Positions 12,831 through 22,428 of a DNA stretch of 64,000 bases are shown one piece after another. Source of the stretch: Coleophoma eucalyptorum (lineage: Eukaryota > Ascomycota > Leotiomycetes > Helotiales > Dermateaceae); the NCBI GenBank assembly GCA_026120035.1, contig JALRME010000022.1, positions 661,604 to 725,603 on the forward strand, read 5' to 3'. Below the pieces are notes generated by a model that worked only from the letters and a program-made list of their open reading frames with translations, did not search any database and was not told where the DNA came from. Position 1 is the stretch's first letter. Every line of letters begins with the position of its first letter. A program made the position numbers and the translations under genes.

Positions 12831-13140
12831 TAGGTTTGATCAACGGTAGGATAGAGGTGTTTGGGAGCATAATAACCTTATATTGACTGAATCCTATAGG
12901 TCTCGTACGAAGGACAAAAAAAAGATAAGAAAGAAAAAGAGAAGAAAGAATCTAAGTTCTAGAACAAGTTCTCTTTATATGCTTCCTAGGTCCGAAACCC
13001 CTCCGACTCTGCTCTTACTCGCTTATGCCACTAGGTTATATAATATACCGAGTATTAGGTGATAGGTATCCAATTATATGATATATGTCCAATATCTTCG
13101 ATGATCTAATTTTATACTCTAGGTAGGTTAGGTTCTTATA
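12831..13140 (-). repeat. LTR-like repeat, right copy in opposite orientation
   Basis: Inverse partner of 12398-12676, separated by a 154-base spacer. It starts TGTAAGGACATAGG and ends near TTCTTATA (decayed from TTCTTACA). It carries an insertion of about 30 bases relative to the left copy near 13060-13110. Differences between the copies are mainly C/T and G/A transitions, as RIP would give. Confidence 0.6.
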
Positions 13141-13397
13141 TTACCCCCCTCCTTTTGTGACTGTTTATCCTCAAATAGTGTCGGAGGTAATATAGTAGGT
13201 TTTCGGGATGGAACAAAGAAAATCCTACCTAGTATTGTTGATTTCTATTGACACAAAGGACAATACTAAGGGTCTTAGTATTATCGGTTTGAACAATAGC
13301 AATCGGTAGATATAGACCAAGAAATTTCCTCCTAGCTTTCTCTCTTTCTTTCTTTCTCCTTTGGCTTCCTGAAAATCAAAAATCGTACGTATGCCTC

Positions 13398-13720
13398 TAG
13401 GCTTATTGTTTGGGTACTTACTTATATAGACAGTCGATTTCGCTACGGCTTCCTAGATGTAGGCGACGAAGAACAAAAGACCAAACACTAAGCTTGCTGC
13501 CCGACGGCCAAATATATCCGAGAAGGAGATGAATATAAAATTAGAGAATCCAAGAATAATAATGATAATACTAGTAATCAAAGTCTCTTGAGTAAGATTG
13601 ATATTGAAGCTTTCGCCAAAGAGAGGAAACATTAGAGCTATAGATAAGGCTAAGGTAGTGGTCACAAACGTATAGATTGAAAGAGTAGCGATTATTAGCC
13701 CTAGAGTAACGTTAGATTAG
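13398..13720 (-). pseudogene. MFS transporter fragment, DHA1-type N-terminal half, decayed
   Basis: On the minus strand the frame reads ...LSIYTFVTTTLALSIAL... then FGESFNINLTQE, LGFSNFIFISFSDIFGRR and ASLVFGLLFF. This is the first three helices and the signature loop (D-x-FGRR) of the drug:H+ antiporter family. It is followed immediately by a TAG and no continuation was found. It lies in strongly AT-rich, RIP-like sequence. It is similar in type to the intact DHA1 gene at 37.5 kb but oppositely oriented. Confidence 0.65.
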
Positions 13721-15430
13721 GAAACACTAGTCAGAAGTAGCGATAAAATAAATTCAAAGAAAACCTATATTTTCATAAGGTAGACTAATTCAATAGATAA
13801 CTAGGATCAAGACTAGGTAGTAGAATAAGTCTTTTCGGTTAGTACCTACCTCCATAGTCAATTCCAAGGATACTCTTACTTAACACGGTTATCATTCATA
13901 TTAGTCTGCTTTATAGACTGTATTCCTGGTATCAATTCGATATTGTAGTTTTGTGACACCTAGCCTTCGAGAGGACCAGACGACGGCATTTGAGAAGGTG
14001 TTTGATCTAGAGTATATAGACGAGAAGCTATAATAAAGTATAGACTTATATGAATAAGATTGAATAAGTATGTACTTGGATCAAAGGCGTATCACTTAAC
14101 ATATGAGCACGAAGACCGAGATCAGAGGGTGGATGTCATACTTATACGCGAGGAACAGTATATATCTTTCTAAGGAGGATATAGGACAGCTAGGCTTTAC
14201 CGTAAGGGGTAGAGGATATAGATTGAGTGTGACTGGCTCTAGAGTCTAGAGAGCTTTTCTATAACCCTAACCTTAACTAAGTAAGTAAGGGGTATATAAG
14301 GGGGACGGGAAAGTGAGTCGAGGAGCAAGGAAGAGGCGGCGGAAGTTCACTTATACAATCTAACGCTATCTCGTATATTCGCTTTCCCCTTAGAGATATT
14401 CCCCTTATATCGTGGCTTTATCCTTTCGCCATCTAAAGCAATTGTTATAATATACTATCAAGATCCCTATTTATAAAACGCGGTAATGCTCAACCAATAG
14501 TTGTACCTTTATATATTGCTATCTTGCCGGAAATACTTGACCAGCCGATAAGCTGCTATACTGAAGATTCTATCCCTATGCTAAGCTTGAAGTTCGCCTG
14601 TGAGGTAATGCAAAGCCTTAGTTATTTCAAGATGCGGTGATTTCTTACCCACTTGATTGGTACGATACAAGCTTACAATTAGTAGGTTATCAATCAAGGA
14701 AGGCGATTTGATGAGTTATAATATATAAAATATTAAGGTATACCCTCTATTACTAGTATAGAAGTACTATTCCGACCTTCGAACTATGATTTTAGCAACT
14801 ACTGGCTTATCTATAAGCCAAGTACCAAAGTTCTACCCAAAGGATAAAAGAACCTAGCCGAAGATCCCTTCCTATCGATTTGATTTTTGAGGACTTCGCT
14901 ATTACTCCAGGAGATAGTACGGTCATTCGCGAGGACTAGAGAGACTTTATCGGTCGCGAGTCACATCAAAGGGTCTATAGCAAATAACCTCTAGTAGATA
15001 ATGATTGAAGCCACTATTACAACGTTCATATTACGCTCGCTGCATATGACGTCCCGGAGACTATCACCTAATGTCCATTTTTGATAGAGCTCGCGGATAG
15101 TTACTCTTTTATATACTATATACCACTATATATTGACGATACCTCCCGCAAGGGCAAAAGTTAGTATCGCGTTAGTAATATTATCTATAATAGTAAGCAA
15201 CACTGAAACCTAGGCTACTACGAAATTTATCTTTTTTCCGTACGAGACTGTAACGATAACAATAGCACCGATCGTATACCTAGTGACTCTAATTAGAGCT
15301 CTAAGACGCAAAATTGGAAAGCTTTCTAGCGGAGCTAGTTTCTAAGGAGCGCTACTATAAAGCATTATACTAGAGGGGACTTAGACTGTTGTATTTGAAA
15401 TAGCCGAAATCGAATAAGCTCTTGTAATAG
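13721..15430. other. RIP-decayed sequence with traces of coding pattern
   Basis: AT-rich stretch full of TAG codons. On the plus strand near 14.9-15.1 kb a frame reads FAITPGDSTVIRE, HITLAAYDVPETIT and LADSYSF, which looks like once-coding sequence. I cannot name the family; its position before the sugar-transporter remnant makes a glycoside hydrolase a guess only. No intact gene. Confidence 0.45.
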
Positions 15431-16215
15431 AGAAGGCTAATACTGCCGTTGGAACCTATCTATCTATACTTAAGACAAGGGGAAACAGACGCCGACTTAT
15501 CGCCGGTATCTCTTTGGGGGTATTTGCTTAGTGGAGTGGAGCTAAGGTAGTAAGTAACTCAAATAAATAAATATATATTTATATAAAAGCTTAAGGTTCT
15601 AATTTTTTATAGGTTTTATACTACCTTTTATCTATTTTAACTTTTGGGTATTACCTCTGTTATAGGGCAAAATTTGATTATAGCTTACTCTAAGTCTAGA
15701 ACCTTATTATCGCTAATATTGCCTCTATCTATATCGACCGCCTAGAACGACGTTTATTGATCATTATATTAGCTATAGGTATACTCGTTAGCTTTATAAT
15801 CATTATCGGAATTTCAGGTTCTTATACGTCAACTTAGGCAGAGGCAACTAGTACTACTGCTATCATTCCTATACTATTTATCTACAACGGTTTCTACGAT
15901 ATCGTATTTATAGCTCTAGTCTACTGCTACCCTAATGAGATAAAGCTTTACTATCTCCGCTCTAAGGGTACTACAATCGGTATTACTATTACTAGTAATT
16001 TCTTAGCGCTATTGTTTAACCTATTTGCTAACCCTATTGCGCTTGACATTATCGGGTAGAAATACTATTTCGTATGTATCGGAATACTTATCGTTCTTTG
16101 CTTTATTATCTAGACTTATTTCCCCGAGACTAGAGGTAAAATGTTAGAGGTAGCTATCATTTTCGATAGTGAAGATGTAAATATTCTTAGTTCTAGCGCT
16201 GTCTTGGATGCTATA
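15431..16215 (+). pseudogene. Sugar transporter (MFS) C-terminal half, decayed
   Basis: The plus strand retains TRGNRRRLIAGISLGVFA near 15475-15535, the central loop and helix 7 of fungal sugar/lactose permeases. After a gap come RRLLIIILAIG, SGSYTSTQAEATSTT and YCYPNEIKLYYLRSKG. The closing YFPETRGKMLEVA at about 16120-16155 is the PETRG signature of the family. TAG replaces Trp or Gln at several points (for example after ALDIIG). The gene is dead, broken by RIP-type transitions; the N-terminal half was not recognised. Confidence 0.7.
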
Positions 16216-16444
16216 CTATATAGGGCAAAGAGGATATAGTAGCTGTAGTCTCCGAGGCCAAAGAAAACCTATAGAAGATTCATACGATAGTTTATTATCG
16301 GAATTTGTATATATTGGATATTGTTATAGTTTAGAAAATCTTATTTAGATATAAGATATAACAGATACTCGTTTTATTAACATATGATATAGATGACTAG
16401 GTAGATCTTTTATGATAAGGCTGCTTATATGAGTTTGTATGTTA

Positions 16445-16880
16445 TACTACTCTTCTCCTTTTCTAATTGCGCGGCCTTCGTCTACCTCCCGGAGTACGGG
16501 GTACTACTTTGTACGCTCTATAGCTACTGCCTATAGCCGCGACCAGATGCGTAGGTTCCATACCTTCGGTAGCAACTGTATAACTTGCGTGGTACCTAGC
16601 TTAAGAGTCTAGGAGAGCTCTTTAATAGCTATATCCTCGCTACTCCCGAGAACGTAGATGTCTCTAGGCAGGAAGGGGCGGGTCCTACAACGGTTATCCG
16701 TGGCCTCTACGTCATAGACGGCTGGTAATACCTAATATGTATAGGAGGGCTTATAAGAACCTTAAGATAATGAAGCTATACGTGTCCAAGACGTATCAGC
16801 ACAGTAAAGCAAACACACCCTTTGCGCCAAAGAGTATAGCAAGGCAGCAGCCGATAGTTCAGACATGAAATTGTTATTTT
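16445..16880 (+). pseudogene. DUF3505/C2H2-type fragment resembling the front end of telomere-linked helicases
   Basis: The frame reads AAFVYLPEYGVLLC, then QLYNLRGT, SLGELFNSYI, RQEGAGPTTVIRGLYV and IDGW, broken by TAG. The FVYLPEY...C...C start matches the same region of the telomere-linked helicase remnant at 59.7 kb (FVYLPKYRLIVCSEC). This block is typical of N-terminal domains of telomere-associated RecQ proteins and of stand-alone DUF3505 proteins. No helicase part follows here. It is more GC-rich than its surroundings, so less affected by RIP or inserted later. Confidence 0.5.
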
Positions 16881-17519
16881 TTAGGTGAGTTTCTACGTGG
16901 ATTTAGTCTAGAGTAAGAAAAGACTATCGTTTTGTATACGATATCAGCCGATCTTTAAATTCTAGGCTATAGCACAAACTATTTATCAACAAAGAATATA
17001 ACGCTAAGCTTTAAAGAAATAGAGTACAAGGAAACCAATAATCCAAGTATATCTAGAGAAAGGGAGACATTCTGTCGTACAAATCGTATATCGAATTAGC
17101 TTATAGTAGTACTACCCCCCTTTAGTACTAAAGTTATTCGGTGGGTCTTACTAGTATAAAATATTAGGGCTATTTAACTAATGATATAGTTACGAATATA
17201 GAGAATACTATAAGGCCGGCTAGATACAAACCATTCTATTGGCAGAAAAGCTCCCTAACAAGGACTAGAAAATTAACTAAATGGCTCATAAGTTATTCCT
17301 AAAACATTTTAAACCTAGACGGTGACTTTTATATTTATATACTATAGAACTTTTGGCGCTTATGTAAATTTTAAAAATGAAACTCTCCTAGAATTTTGCC
17401 CTAGAATGACGCACTCCTGCCAAATAGCGACAGCCTAAGTACGATACTTAGAAGGTAGCTAGAGAATATTTATACCCTCTTCTATAACTTAGTCATTTGA
17501 TATAGCTAAAGTAAGTGGT
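16881..17519. other. AT-rich decayed sequence, nothing recognised
   Basis: TAG-rich, TA-rich sequence between the DUF3505-like fragment and the WD40 fragment. No family was recognised on either strand. Confidence 0.5.
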
Positions 17520-17760
17520 ATCTGATTACTAGACCTAGATACCACCTGCTTGCCGTCGGGCGAGAAGGCTACTGAGCTGACGTAGCCTGTATGGCCCTCG
17601 AGCGCTAGTAGGACCTGCGTTCCCGTGGCCGCGCCCTAGAGCCGGACCGTGTTGTCCCGAGACCCAGACACCACCTGCTTCCCGTCGGGCAAGAAGGCTA
17701 CTGAGCTGACCTCATATGTATGGCCCTCGAGCGCTGGGAGGACCTGCGTTCCATTCGCTT
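17520..17760 (-). pseudogene. WD40 repeat fragment of an NLR (HET-E/NWD-type) gene
   Basis: On the minus strand two nearly identical WD40 units, 129 bases apart, read [29 protein letters not shown] and NTVRL followed by TAG where Trp is expected. Such highly similar, high-identity WD40 units are the hallmark of fungal NACHT/NB-ARC-WD40 allorecognition receptors, whose repeats evolve by unequal exchange. Only about two units remain, with no NACHT domain or effector. The segment is an abrupt GC-rich island in AT-rich flanks, with TGG->TAG changes indicating some RIP. Confidence 0.75.
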
Positions 17761-18190
17761 GTCTAACCCATCCGCTTATCCCTCACGTTAATTTAAGTTA
17801 TCATCTTTCTTATCTAAGTTATAACTACTTATAGGGGCCATAAAGTGGGATGGGCTGTACGTGCCTCCTTCACACATGAATTTTCATTTTCCGACTCGAA
17901 GCAGACTTTGGATACATTAATTGATTACGATCGTATCATGCAGGACAGTACCTGGTGGCCTGCTGCCAAAGAGGCAGGTGCTTGCGCAACACATGATCAG
18001 CAATTGGCTCGTTTCCCAAGTTATATATATTATCATGCAGCCACGTTATTCCTCGGCCACACTCTAATCTTACACGAGCTTGGAACACGGGACGTGACAT
18101 TTTATTGATTTTATTTATATCATTCTCAACCTCCCGCTCTAGTTCACAAAGAAAGATGAGTGCTTGCTTTGATCACATACTGTCCTAGCC
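17761..18190. other. Upstream region of the GH5 gene
   Basis: Contains two short plus-strand frames (to 17834 and 17845-18108) without recognised features. It probably includes the promoter of the glucanase gene at 18191. Confidence 0.45.
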
Positions 18191-19810
18191 ATGGGGAACC
18201 AGTGGTTTTCGACCATCATCTGCGTGCTCCTTGCGGTGCCTCAGGCCCTATGTCAGGTCCGAGGAGTGAATCTTGGGGGCTGGTTGGTAACGGAGAAATG
18301 GTGAGTAGAAGTGCAATTACTTGGTATCAGTTCCCTGGACTTGAGAGCCGACAGAGAACAGGATGACGCCGTCGGTCTACAAGGATACAACAGCAGCAGA
18401 TGAGTGGCATATGTGTAGTGAGCTGGGGAGGGAGAATTGCCTGTCGACTTTGCAAGCGCACTGGAGGTGTGTATAGATCAACTTCCCATTGAGTGGCCAC
18501 TGCTGATATTCTTGATAAGCACCTTCTACACACGGGATGACTTGGTAGACATATCCAATGCCGGGATCAACACCTTGAGAATACCACTAGGCTACTGGGC
18601 TGTTGATTTGGAAGACCACGAGCCCTACGTTAGCGGCCAGGTTCGTCTTCCCCCCGAAGATATTGTTCAACAACTAACATCACCATCTTACAAAGTATCC
18701 ATACCTGGTTCAAGCAGTACAGTGGGCCCAAAACCTCGGTCTCTCCGTTATGATCTGTTTACATGGCGCACCAGGATCGCAGAACGGGTATTCCAACTCG
18801 GGGCTTATCGGTCCTATACTATTTCCATCCAATTCCTCGAATATCGATCGCACTTTAAATGTGCTAAAGAACTTGACCGAGGAGTTCTCGCAGGATGTGT
18901 ACGGAGGTACTGTTACGAGTATTGAATTACTCAACGAACCCGGAGTCTTCACTGGCCTTTTCACCATGAGCGAGTTACAGGATTTTTATACGGAAGGCAT
19001 CAGCGTCGTTCATGGTGTAGACGAGGCTATGAATGTTTCTTTGAGTGGTGAGGCGCCTCCTGTATATCTCATGAGCTACATTACTCGTTCTAATGCCAGC
19101 CAAATACAGACGCCTTTTATGGCCCAGCGTATTGGGCCAACTACGCCGCATCGCAATCAAACAACCACTTGACTATAGATACTCACAATTTCTTCTCCTT
19201 CGCACCCAAGGTCAATCTCGACCGAGACGAAATCCTCGAAAGCATCTGCAATACGTCTCAGCTTCTCAAACAAAACTCTTCGAGTGGAATTCCACCAACA
19301 GTCATCGGCGAATGGAGTCTCCAAACTGGACTCAATTCGAGCACTATAACCCAAGCTTGGAGAACCTGGCTTAGGCTTATTTTTGAAGCTCAAGTCGCAG
19401 CCTACACGCCTTCGGGACCCGGCCAGCCAATCCTTGGCTGGATATTTTGGGCGTGGAAAACGGAGCATGATGTCGATACTTGGTCGTATCGTCGCGGGAT
19501 CGCACAGGAGTTTATCCCGGCGGATGCAGGGGACTCTAGTCTTTATGTTTACCCTATTCTAGAGAACGGATGTATAGATGGGAGCTACAATTATACCGCT
19601 CCAGAAACTGTGCCGGCATATGTGCCACCAGATTACACGGCTTCCGCTGATCCTGGAGCTAATGCGTCGGATTCTAATAGAAATGCATCTGACTCCCAGG
19701 GAGGCGGGATAGGCTCTAAAAGCATTGCGCCGTCAGTAGGCAAGATTGTGGAGATGCCGTGGGTATTGATACCTGGGGCTTGGGTGGTGGTATCGTGGAT
19801 GTGGTTGTAA
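18191..19810 (+). CDS. Secreted exo-beta-1,3-glucanase-like GH5 enzyme with C-terminal anchor signal
   Basis: Five exons (18191-18300, 18362-18466, 18520-18640, 18696-19047, 19110-19810) close in phase to 462 aa. A signal peptide (about residues 1-21) precedes VRGVNLGGWLVTEKW, the exact opening of fungal exo-1,3-glucanases. Further blocks are RIPLGYWAV, the acid/base Glu in ELLNEPG, HNFFSF, the nucleophile Glu in VIGEWSL, and GWIFWAWKTE. The tail is Ser/Asn/Gly-rich and ends in a hydrophobic stretch (WVLIPGAWVVVSWMW), which suggests GPI anchoring at the plasma membrane or wall. The protein should trim beta-1,3-glucan during wall remodelling or feed on glucan. Intron 3 has the less common donor GTTCGT. 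Both catalytic residues are present, so the gene looks active. Confidence 0.9.
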
Positions 19811-20559
19811 TTAATATGGTTCTGGATATACTTGTACAGAATCCAAAATACCTAACCCAATAATAATCCTGGAGTGTAATACTCTCAAATTTACAAAAAA
19901 CTGCAGTTGCTATAGTTTGGCATCTCTCTCATACCTGCTACAATACTGCTGTCTACGCTATGAGCTGGATTATTACAGCCACAGATCTAGACTGAGGAAT
20001 GACCAGGCTCGTTCTATAGTACCCGCTTTACCATAGTCGTCTATATCTGTAGCCTAAATAAGCAAAGCTCAATATGAATTAGATTCTAAGAATTTCAGGG
20101 TACCTTATGTAGCAAATTTTCAAGGTCTAAAGATGAAGATCCCCTGGCTATTGTGGTGGCCCTCTAGAGCTGATGACCCCGCAAGTGTTGGTGGCCGTAC
20201 ATAAGCAACCGACAACTATTATCGGAAGACAGGTCACTATTTTCTAAATTACCTTTGTATCTCAAATCTTACTAAGACGGCAAAAAAACATGCATTCAGC
20301 TATATAGACCTACACTCTCTTTCCGCGCTAGCGGACCTGTAGTTATCTCGTAGACTATGTTATCGTTATCGGAAGCTGAAAACATCCCTACTATGCAAGT
20401 GGCTTTGTAATGTGGGAACTTCCCGCTATGTGCAACAGGTATAGAGATGTTTTCTACAAATGTAACTGATGTGAGAGTGATTCTTCAATGATATAGTGAT
20501 TGTTGTCTTCCTTTTAGTTTTAGATGTCGTGCTTCAAAATTCGCAATACAGATCTTACC
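19811..20559. other. Intergenic
   Basis: About 750 bases between the glucanase and the UstYa-like gene; AT-rich, no frame. The last 100 bases may serve as promoter for the latter. Confidence 0.5.
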
Positions 20560-21478
20560 ATGCCATCTACGATACCTAATACTAAAAAGGCCCTATACTC
20601 ACGAGTAGCTGGAGAAGATGGCTCAGTAGAATTTACTGAACCATTTCTGGCCGAAATTCGGGAACGACGACCTAAAGGACGTTCAAAAACATGGATGTTG
20701 CATGGAGCATTGTTCGCGATATGGGTAGTCGTCTATCTACTGCCACTGGTATTGCCTGTTCCACCGTCAGCACCTACTGGAGCGGTACCTCAGATCTACA
20801 GTAAAACCTTCACTCTATTTCCATCTGTATCCAACACTAATATCTGTCCTAGGTCCTGTGTCCAAAAGCGCAATTCAAGACGAGTACAAAATCTTCAGCG
20901 ACGGACGACTAGGTGATGGCTCAATCTATTACAGTCCCCTAATGATGAGAATGAAGCTGATTGGTACAACTTGAGACGATGTAGATGCTATTATTTATAT
21001 GAAAATTATTTCTTTCTAACTCTTTACAGTGGGCTTCATTGATCTTGACCATAGTGAGGTGGAGCAGCTACTCGGTGAGCCAGCAAATGAGACAGATACG
21101 TACATTGGAGGTTTGGGAATGTTTCACTCCTTGCACTGTGTTTACGCTATGAGAAAGATTTTTTATTGGCCAGAGACGGTGCCTAATATTGTCGACCACT
21201 TTGGTATGTGCTGTCACTGTCACATACAGTACAGTCATTGATATTATTCGTATAATTCCTAACTCATACCTAATCTAGAGCACTGCTTGGAAATGATCCG
21301 GCAATCTGTAATGTGCCAAGACACTACTGATATCGAAACACATATCTGGGATCCTGACAGTGGAGAGCTGGATCAGTACACCCACAAGTTTACAGGTTTG
21401 AAGACATGTCGTGATACAGACAAGGTAATCGAATGGGCAGACAAACGAAAATCCAAAATCTACAACCATTACCCGTAA
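20560..21478 (+). CDS. UstYa-like (DUF3328) oxidase family protein, probably frameshifted
   Basis: N-terminal cytosolic part, one transmembrane helix (about residues 48-66), then the two HxxHC motifs of the family: HSLHC before YAMRK, and HFEHC formed exactly at a splice junction, followed by LEMIRQSVMCQ. Family members (ustiloxin UstYa/Yb, cyclochlorotine) catalyse oxidative cyclisation or hydroxylation in RiPP and peptide pathways. Likely exons are 20560-20800, 20853-20980, 21030-21204 and 21280-21478 (later limits approximate). Exon 2 reads SDGRLGDGSIYYSP, then needs one extra base in the CCCC run at 20936-20939 to continue NDENEADWYNL. Without it a stop arises. Splicing from 20913 instead restores frame but deletes that block. 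An alternative start lies at 20524. Confidence 0.75.
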
Positions 21479-22428
21479 AGTAAACACAGTCTTCCACGAC
21501 ATGGGTTTCCTTAGGTTTCAGGAGAGTAGATATTGATTGATCTATGATATATGTTAAAGTCCAGATGATATAGCAAGATGCTAGTTAAGAAGATAAATAA
21601 ATTGATTTGGGATGAGGTTCGCGATTATCGGTTGGCATCATCCTATTCACGTAGCACCGGTATATGGCATTCCTTCGTATCCCATGCCTATTGGCGAATG
21701 TGTGGATGATTGGTATTGTATTGATTCTCTTTAGGAGTGTAAGACTGACTCCAACTAAGCTGTGTCATTACCGAAGCTCGGTAATACCATGCTCCAGTGT
21801 CATGTGACTAGTTGATACCAACAGTGATTTTTCTTCCGTTTAACTTTATAATGTGCTTTTTCTAACGTATCACATCCATTCCACTAGACTATTCTCATCT
21901 TTTGCATAACTTTAGTAGTCAGTATAGGGCTGATTATACCTAAAACTATACCTAGTTGACTGAAAACTGATGTGACTATACCCCTGATATGGGCAATGAC
22001 CATTTTTACGTCATTCTATTGATAGTGTAGTTGTTGCTTATTATATAATAGTAAACATTAGTTCCTTGAAATTGCACCAGGAGCTTAGTCCCTCCGTTAA
22101 GACAATCTCCGACAAACTCATACACATCAGAGCTCTTTACCTTAAGCCCGTGCATAAAGACAATGCTGATTTGGTATATCACTTTAACTTCATATCTCTC
22201 AACCATTCCGGTGTCCCATCTAAAGCATTATCTGGACCATAAAGAGGCTGTTCGAGTGGGGTTCTATTCAAATAAATTGACAACCAAGTGCCCGGTACGC
22301 CGGGTCGACCGAGTTTGACCGGGACCGCTTCGCTTCGCCTGACTGCGTCTACACCAATACCATGTATGGAGACGCTGAATAAAAGATAAATTGGAAAAAA
22401 GATGTTGATATATTGTCTAATTGCTACA
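21479..22428. other. Convergent intergenic region
   Basis: Lies between two genes that converge. A 19-base dyad ATTACCGAAGCTCGGTAAT (21767-21785) holds a CCG-N5-CGG arrangement of the kind bound by Zn2Cys6 factors, but no promoter is expected here. A minus-strand frame at 22179-22469 overlaps the 3' end of the next gene and shows no family features. Confidence 0.45.

Noticed and set aside
20560..21478. A ustiloxin-type RiPP cluster around the UstYa-like gene
   Set aside because: No gene with a signal peptide and repeated Kex2-flanked core peptides is visible nearby, so the cluster claim is not supported.
21767..21785. Dyad with CCG-N5-CGG as a Zn2Cys6 operator
   Set aside because: It lies between the 3' ends of two convergent genes, where no promoter is expected.
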